Assembly (NCBI RefSeq): GCF_000938255.1 | Contig: NZ_JYMR01000020.1 | Coordinates: forward strand, 23,674 to 87,673 | Reading direction: 5' to 3' | Length of the DNA: 64,000 nucleotides | Origin: Bradyrhizobium sp. LTSP849 | GTDB taxonomy: Bacteria; Pseudomonadota; Alphaproteobacteria; Rhizobiales; Xanthobacteraceae | Shown: piece by piece, positions 60,488-64,000 of the stretch | How the letters are laid out: the number at the start of each line of letters is the position of its first letter | Numbering within the stretch: position 1 is the first letter of the stretch | Translations under genes and position numbers: made by a program | The notes under the pieces: generated by a model | Seen by the model: only the letters and a program-made list of their open reading frames with translations | Databases searched by the model: none | Told to the model about the DNA's origin: nothing

Positions 60488-61348
60488 CTAACCCAGCACC
60501 GTCCTGCCGCTCTTGATCACGGTCACCCCTCGCGACTTCACCTTGGCTTCGAACGAGATCACGCTGCCGTCCTTCCAGAGGTCCATGGTCACGGTCTCGC
60601 CGGGATAGACCGGCGAGGAGAACCGCGCGACGTGCTGGCGGAAGGCGGACGCATCATAGTCGGCATAGGTCTGGAGCACGCCGCGGCAGGTGATTCCGTA
60701 GGTGCACATGCCGTGCAGGATCGGACGGGGGAAGCCGGCCTTCTTGGCGAACTCGGGATCGCTGTGCAGCGGGTTGCGGTCGCCGCAGAGGCGATAGACC
60801 AGCGCCTGGTCTGGGCGCGTCGTGATGTCGATCGTGCGATCGGGTGCACGCGAGGGAATCTGGTGCGGATCGGGCTGGGTCAGGTTCGGGCCGCCAAAGC
60901 CGCCGTCGCCGCGAGCGAAGCGCGAAGCGACCAGCGTTGCAAGCTTCTCGCCCTTCTCGTTCTTCAGCACGGTCTGGTGACTGATCACCACGCCCTTGTC
61001 CTTGCCCTTGTCGTAGACCTCGACCACGGAGGAGTCCGCGGTGATATGCGCGGCCACGGGCAGCGGCTGATGGAAGGTGATGTCGCGCTCGCCGTCGACC
61101 ACCATGACGCGATTGAGGTTCATCTCTCCGGGCCCTGCGCCCCACGCCGCAACGGAGGCAAACGTCGGCACCACCTTGAGCGGCCGCGGCGTCAACGTGC
61201 CCTCGTTGACGAAGGAGAGCTCCTTCTCGTCCATGGGATCGGCACCGAGGCCGATGCCGTAGGCGTAGAGCATCACTTCGCGATCGCTGTAGGCGTATTT
61301 CTGGCCGAGGTTCTTGAGGGTTTTGAGTTCTTCGTATCTGGCGGACAT
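60488..61348 (-). CDS. MaoC-family enoyl-CoA hydratase 2
   Basis: The protein has 286 residues and two hot-dog domains: an N-terminal substrate-binding half (YAYSDREVMLYAYGIGLGAD) and a C-terminal half with the hydratase 2 motif YRLCGDRNPLHSDPEFAKKA (Asp/His catalytic pair) and GFPRPILHGMCTYG. It hydrates 2-enoyl-CoA to (3R)-hydroxyacyl-CoA for the adjacent SDR. GGGAGGA stands 9 nt before ATG 61348, so this start is preferred to a longer frame. Confidence 0.92.
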   Translation of the reverse strand: MSARYEELKTLKNLGQKYAYSDREVMLYAYGIGLGADPMDEKELSFVNEGTLTPRPLKVVPTFASVAAWGAGPGEMNLNRVMVVDGERDITFHQPLPVAAHITADSSVVEVYDKGKDKGVVISHQTVLKNEKGEKLATLVASRFARGDGGFGGPNLTQPDPHQIPSRAPDRTIDITTRPDQALVYRLCGDRNPLHSDPEFAKKAGFPRPILHGMCTYGITCRGVLQTYADYDASAFRQHVARFSSPVYPGETVTMDLWKDGSVISFEAKVKSRGVTVIKSGRTVLG

Positions 61349-61397
61349 TTTTTGGTTTCCTCCCGGCATTCTTCTCAACGAGCAGCGGCGCTCGTTA

Positions 61398-61552
61398 ATG
61401 TTCCTTCTCCCCTTGTGGGAGAGGGCCACGAGAGCCGTCGGCAAACTCATTTGGGTGAGGGGTTGGCTCCGCATTGAGAGTCTTCTTTGCGGAGCGATAC
61501 CCCTCATCCGGCGCTTCGCGCCACCTTCTCCCGCAAGGGGAGAAGGAAGAAA
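61398..61552. repeat. Palindromic repeat (CTTCTCCC family) between MaoC and DUF35 genes
   Basis: TTCCTTCTCCCCTTGTGGGAG near 61398 faces CTCCCGCAAGGGGAGAAGGAA ending about 61552, and between them TTGGGTGAGGGG (61450-61461) faces CCCCTCATCCGG (61500-61511). The sequence GGCGCTTCGCGCCACCTTCTC is typical of a repeat widely dispersed in Bradyrhizobium. Its position inside an otherwise co-oriented gene group may attenuate or stabilise the transcript. Confidence 0.8.
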
Positions 61553-61942
61553 TCAGACCGGCGTGAAGAACGGCAAGGGCGCACCGTCGGTGGGCTTGAA
61601 CACCACCTTCACCTTCTGGCCGATCTTCAGCTTTTCGAGATCGCAATCGACAAAATTTGTCTGGAGCGAAGGCCCCTCCTTCAGCGTGACGTAGCCGATC
61701 GCATAAGGGCCGGTCGGTGACTTCCGCATCAGGCTGTAGGTGTAGATCGTCGCCTCGCCAGAGCTTTCCTCCCACACAGTCTTGTCCGAATAGCAGAACG
61801 GACAGATTGCGCGCGGGAAGTAATGGGCTTCGCCGCAAGCGGTGCAGCGCTTGATCATGAACTTGCCCTGCTTCGCTGCGTCCCAGAACGCGGCTGTTTC
61901 GGGGTTGGTCACGGGAGCCGGATATTTTTTTGCTTCGCTCAT
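61553..61942 (-). CDS. DUF35/OB-fold zinc-ribbon protein, partner of the thiolase-fold protein
   Basis: The protein has 129 residues. The rubredoxin-like zinc ribbon is CTACGEAHYFPRAICPFCYS, followed by an OB fold (GEATIYTYSLMRKSPTGPYA, FVDCDLEKLKIGQKVKVVFK). ATG overlaps the thiolase stop by one base (TGATG), a coupling typical of thiolase-like/DUF35 pairs. DUF35 proteins bind acyl-CoA and, with thiolase-fold partners such as Ltp2, form an aldolase complex in steroid side-chain breakdown. Confidence 0.92.
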   Translation of the reverse strand: MSEAKKYPAPVTNPETAAFWDAAKQGKFMIKRCTACGEAHYFPRAICPFCYSDKTVWEESSGEATIYTYSLMRKSPTGPYAIGYVTLKEGPSLQTNFVDCDLEKLKIGQKVKVVFKPTDGAPLPFFTPV

Positions 61943-63099
61943 CACACGCGCTCCAGAATGGCCGTCGAGGCGGCATGGCGAACGCCCAAAAGGCCGCCGG
62001 TGCCGTGGGCGATCGCGAGATCGCAATTCTTGACCTGCACCTTCGGATGCGCCTCGCCGCGCAACTGCCTGACGGCCTCGAGAATCTTGGTCATGCCGCC
62101 GCGGTTGACGGGATGGTTGCTGCACAGGCCACCACCATCGGTGTTGAACGGCAGCTTGCCGACGCCCGAAATGAGATTGCCGTCGGCGACGAATTTTCCG
62201 CCCTCGCCCTTCTTGCAGAAGCCGAGGTCTTCGAGCTGCATCAGCACCGTGATGGTGAAGCTGTCGTAGATCGAGGCGTATTTGATGTCCTTCGGTGTGA
62301 TGCCGGCTTCCTCGAACGCCCGCGGGCCCGACCAGATTCCGGCGGAGTAAGTGAGATCGAGATCCTTGCCACCACGCGGCCCCTTCATCGCCTCGCCATG
62401 GCCGATCAGCTTGACCAGCGGCTTCTTCAGGCTCTTGGCGATCTCGGGCGTGGTCACGATCAGTGCGCCGCCGCCGTCGGAGACGACGCAGCAATCCATG
62501 CGGTGCAGCGGATCGGAGATCATCGGCGAGTTCAGCACGTCCTCGACGGTGACGACGTCTTTCAGCATCGCATGCGGATTGTATTGCGCGTGATGCGAGG
62601 CTGCGACCTTGATCCAGGCGAGCTGTTCACTCGTGGTGCCATAGTCGTGCATGTGGCGCATGGCACACATGCCATAGGCATTGTGCGTGGTCGCGCCGTA
62701 AGCGGACTCGAAATCGGCCTCGGCGCCGGCGGCGCGCGGCGGCATCGCCCCGGTGCGCGGCTTGCCAGCCAGCGTGATCAGCGCGATCGAGCATTTGCCG
62801 GCGGCGATCGCCTCGGCGGCATGGCCGAGATGAATGATGTAGGAACAGCCACCGGTTTCAGTGGAATCGACGTGGCGGAGCTTTTTGGTGTTCAGCCCGA
62901 GATAATCGACCATCGGCCAGGCGCCGCCGGGCGCATCGCCCGCGCAGAAATAGCCGTCGACATCGTCCTTGCTGAGCCCGGCATCCTCGATCGCGCCTTT
63001 GGCGACCTCGGCGTGGAGCTGGGCTGTGGATTTGTCCGGCGCATGCCGGGTCGGGTGTTCAAAAATCCCGGCAATGTAGGCCTTGCCCTTGATGGTCAA
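61942..63099 (-). CDS. Thiolase-superfamily protein (SCPx/Ltp-like)
   Basis: The protein has 385 residues. It begins IKGKAYIAGIFEHPTRHAPD and carries DSTETGGCSYIIHLGHAAEA where the thiolase nucleophile Cys would be; relative to the AAxAI helix the Cys is displaced by one position. The C-terminal CxGxG is replaced by HGTGGLLGVRH. SNHPVNRGG keeps the HP motif. The start is taken as TTG 63099, with GGAGA upstream, since no ATG or GTG opens the frame at the family N-terminus. It may be a retro-aldolase or non-classical thiolase acting with DUF35. Confidence 0.85.
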   Translation of the reverse strand: MTIKGKAYIAGIFEHPTRHAPDKSTAQLHAEVAKGAIEDAGLSKDDVDGYFCAGDAPGGAWPMVDYLGLNTKKLRHVDSTETGGCSYIIHLGHAAEAIAAGKCSIALITLAGKPRTGAMPPRAAGAEADFESAYGATTHNAYGMCAMRHMHDYGTTSEQLAWIKVAASHHAQYNPHAMLKDVVTVEDVLNSPMISDPLHRMDCCVVSDGGGALIVTTPEIAKSLKKPLVKLIGHGEAMKGPRGGKDLDLTYSAGIWSGPRAFEEAGITPKDIKYASIYDSFTITVLMQLEDLGFCKKGEGGKFVADGNLISGVGKLPFNTDGGGLCSNHPVNRGGMTKILEAVRQLRGEAHPKVQVKNCDLAIAHGTGGLLGVRHAASTAILERV

Positions 63100-63230
63100 A
63101 ACAGAGGTCTCCGCTCGCGTTTCTTCTTGGCTCTTTTTTCTGAACCGCGGTGGCCTGCTTGGCAAGCGCGGAAATATTCCGTCGGGCGAGAGGGCAGCGG
63201 GTGGGCGCAAGTGGGCGTCGCCACGCCCTG

Positions 63231-63292
63231 GCGTCAGTACGAGCGTAGCGAAGCAATCCAGAATCTCTCCGCAGCGACAGTCGCAATGACGG
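63231..63292. repeat. Decayed copy of the GTCATTGCGAG-type repeat
   Basis: GCGTAGCGAAGCAATCCAG on the left and TCGCAATGACGG on the right match the ends of the element at 6122-6212, but the inner arm CTGGATTGCTTC is missing and the left end is altered (AGTACGAGCG). Confidence 0.7.
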
Positions 63293-63469
63293 AGTCCGAA
63301 CGCTGACGCCGGTGGCCGCCACAGGCAGAGTCCTAAAGGTGTTTTGCCCGACGACACAAGCGATTTTCAATTTGGCGAAAACAACCCCATGCACAGTAGA
63401 ACGGTGGTTGATTTTCCAACGGAAAATGTGGGCGGTCTTGTTGCCCCCGACGCAACGGATTGCAGACAT

Positions 63470-63562
63470 CGTAGGGTGGGCAAAGCGAAGCGTGCCCACC
63501 TCCTCTCGCGCAATTTTGGTGAGATGGTGGGCACGGCGCTTTGCGCCTTTGCCCACCCTTGT
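63470..63562. repeat. Palindromic repeat (GTAGGGTGGGCAAAGCG family)
   Basis: GTAGGGTGGGCAAAGCG and CGTGCCCACC at the left face GGTGGGCACGG and CTTTGCCCACCC at the right. This is a known dispersed type in Bradyrhizobium and Rhodopseudomonas. The expected terminal CCCACCCTAC is replaced by CCCACCCTTG, close to where the IS element may begin. Confidence 0.75.
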
Positions 63563-63574
63563 ATTAGCGCGCCG

Positions 63575-63769
63575 GATTAGAATGGCCTCGTTCCGTGAGG
63601 AATGGCCCAGCCCGGGTGGCCGCCCGAGCTGGGCCGCCGATCGATCGGATCGATGCCCACCGAAGCCTTGAGGGCTGCGTTTCGTAGCAAGATCGCGGTC
63701 GGCACTTCATCGGGACCCGCATGGTTGAACGAACTTCAGGTTCGCATTCACAAGGGAGGGTCGAGGAAG
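63575..63769 (+). ncRNA. Structured leader of the IS110 element, candidate bridge RNA
   Basis: The 195-nt stretch before the transposase gene can form hairpins: CCTC/GAGG near 63592-63605, and GGCCCAGC (63604-63611) with GCTGGGCC (63628-63635), extended by an inner CGGG/CCCG pair. IS110-group elements encode their bridge RNA in the leader before the transposase, so this is the expected location. The loops and ends are not determined, and no consensus was available for comparison. Confidence 0.3.
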
Positions 63770-64000
63770 ATGGCCAAGCGTATCATGATCTGTGCCGGGA
63801 TCGATACCGGCAAACACAAGCTCGATGTGGCGCTCGATGGCAGTTCCGAGCGGATCCAGGTCGAGAACACACCGGAAGGCTACACGGAGCTGCTGGAATG
63901 GCTGCAACGCCACAAGGTCAAGCGGGTTGGGATCGAGGCGAGCGGCGGCTATGAGCAGGCGGTGGTTGCCGAACTGCGACGCAAGCGGCTTGTGGTCGTC
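63770..64000 (+). mobile_element. IS110-family transposase, N-terminal part (cut by window edge)
   Basis: The gene starts at ATG 63770 with AGGGAGGG and GAGGAAG upstream, and stays open to the window end (77 codons). AGIDTGKHKLDVALD carries the first Asp of the DEDD (RuvC-like) catalytic set, and VKRVGIEASGGYEQAVVAEL the Glu region, both typical of IS110 recombinases. The rest, with the C-terminal serine domain, lies beyond the window, so it cannot be said whether the element is intact. Confidence 0.9.

Larger units (their letters stand above)
63100..63574. other. Repeat-rich intergenic region upstream of the IS110 element
   Basis: No gene is seen. It contains a decayed GTCATTGCGAG-type repeat (63231-63292) and a GTGGGCA-type palindrome (63470-63562), listed separately. 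Between them, 63300-63470 includes AAGGTGTTTTGCCCGACG and further A/T-rich sequence of unknown origin. Confidence 0.55.

Overview
The window reads as chromosomal DNA of a high-GC alphaproteobacterium, most likely Bradyrhizobium or a close relative. The evidence is the strong GC3 bias, which leaves long antisense frames open, the palindromic intergenic repeats typical of that group, several small secreted Gly/Tyr-rich proteins, and gene families common in these soil bacteria (a GbsR-type regulator, a propionyl-CoA carboxylase alpha chain, an Omp25-like porin, a lysine-rich H1-like protein). No phage, plasmid or CRISPR locus is visible. The only clear mobile element is the start of an IS110-family insertion sequence at the right edge.

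Layout. 1-9.5 kb: end of a LysR regulator; a GbsR / DUF4166 / membrane-SDR operon whose own promoter carries an operator over the start codon; a PAS hybrid kinase; acylphosphatase with an oxaloacetate-decarboxylase-like enzyme; propionyl-CoA carboxylase alpha chain; a zinc-ribbon metallopeptidase. 9.7-15.3 kb: a second large hybrid kinase and three transporters. 15.3-20.7 kb: a divergent sugar-acid catabolic locus (GntR regulator and MFS permease leftward; enolase-superfamily dehydratase, IdnO-like SDR and IdnD-like dehydrogenase rightward), with a palindrome between them. 20.7-30.4 kb: a duplicated-domain periplasmic protein divergent from a NarL-type two-component pair, a multi-pass membrane protein, an ArsR/SRPBCC pair with two matched operators, a serine hydrolase, an outer-membrane beta-barrel, an atypical SDR and a GNAT.

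30.4-39.1 kb is the most distinctive part. Four consecutive secreted proteins built from curlin-like Q-x-G-x-x-N repeats, plus a fifth small secreted protein with related Q/N motifs, lie downstream of a FixJ/NarL-type response regulator. Across a 600-bp gap sits a MacA/MacB-like exporter ending in a single-domain LuxR regulator. No CsgG, CsgE or CsgF homologue is present in the window.

39.4-53 kb: a secreted alkaline-phosphatase-superfamily phosphodiesterase, a 1-Cys peroxiredoxin, photolyase, the H1-like protein, an EamA permease, several small secreted proteins, an AraC regulator and tRNA-Arg(TCG). 53.5-63.1 kb: a GrlR-like protein, an orphan PAS histidine kinase, then leftward genes for EamA, Nudix, a DapA-family lyase, an SDR, a MaoC hydratase, a DUF35 protein and a thiolase-fold protein. 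The last four look like a beta-oxidation or side-chain module. The thiolase-fold member lacks the usual thiolase cysteines, so a retro-aldolase role with DUF35 is possible. 63.2-64 kb: repeats, then the IS110 element with a structured leader that could be its bridge RNA.
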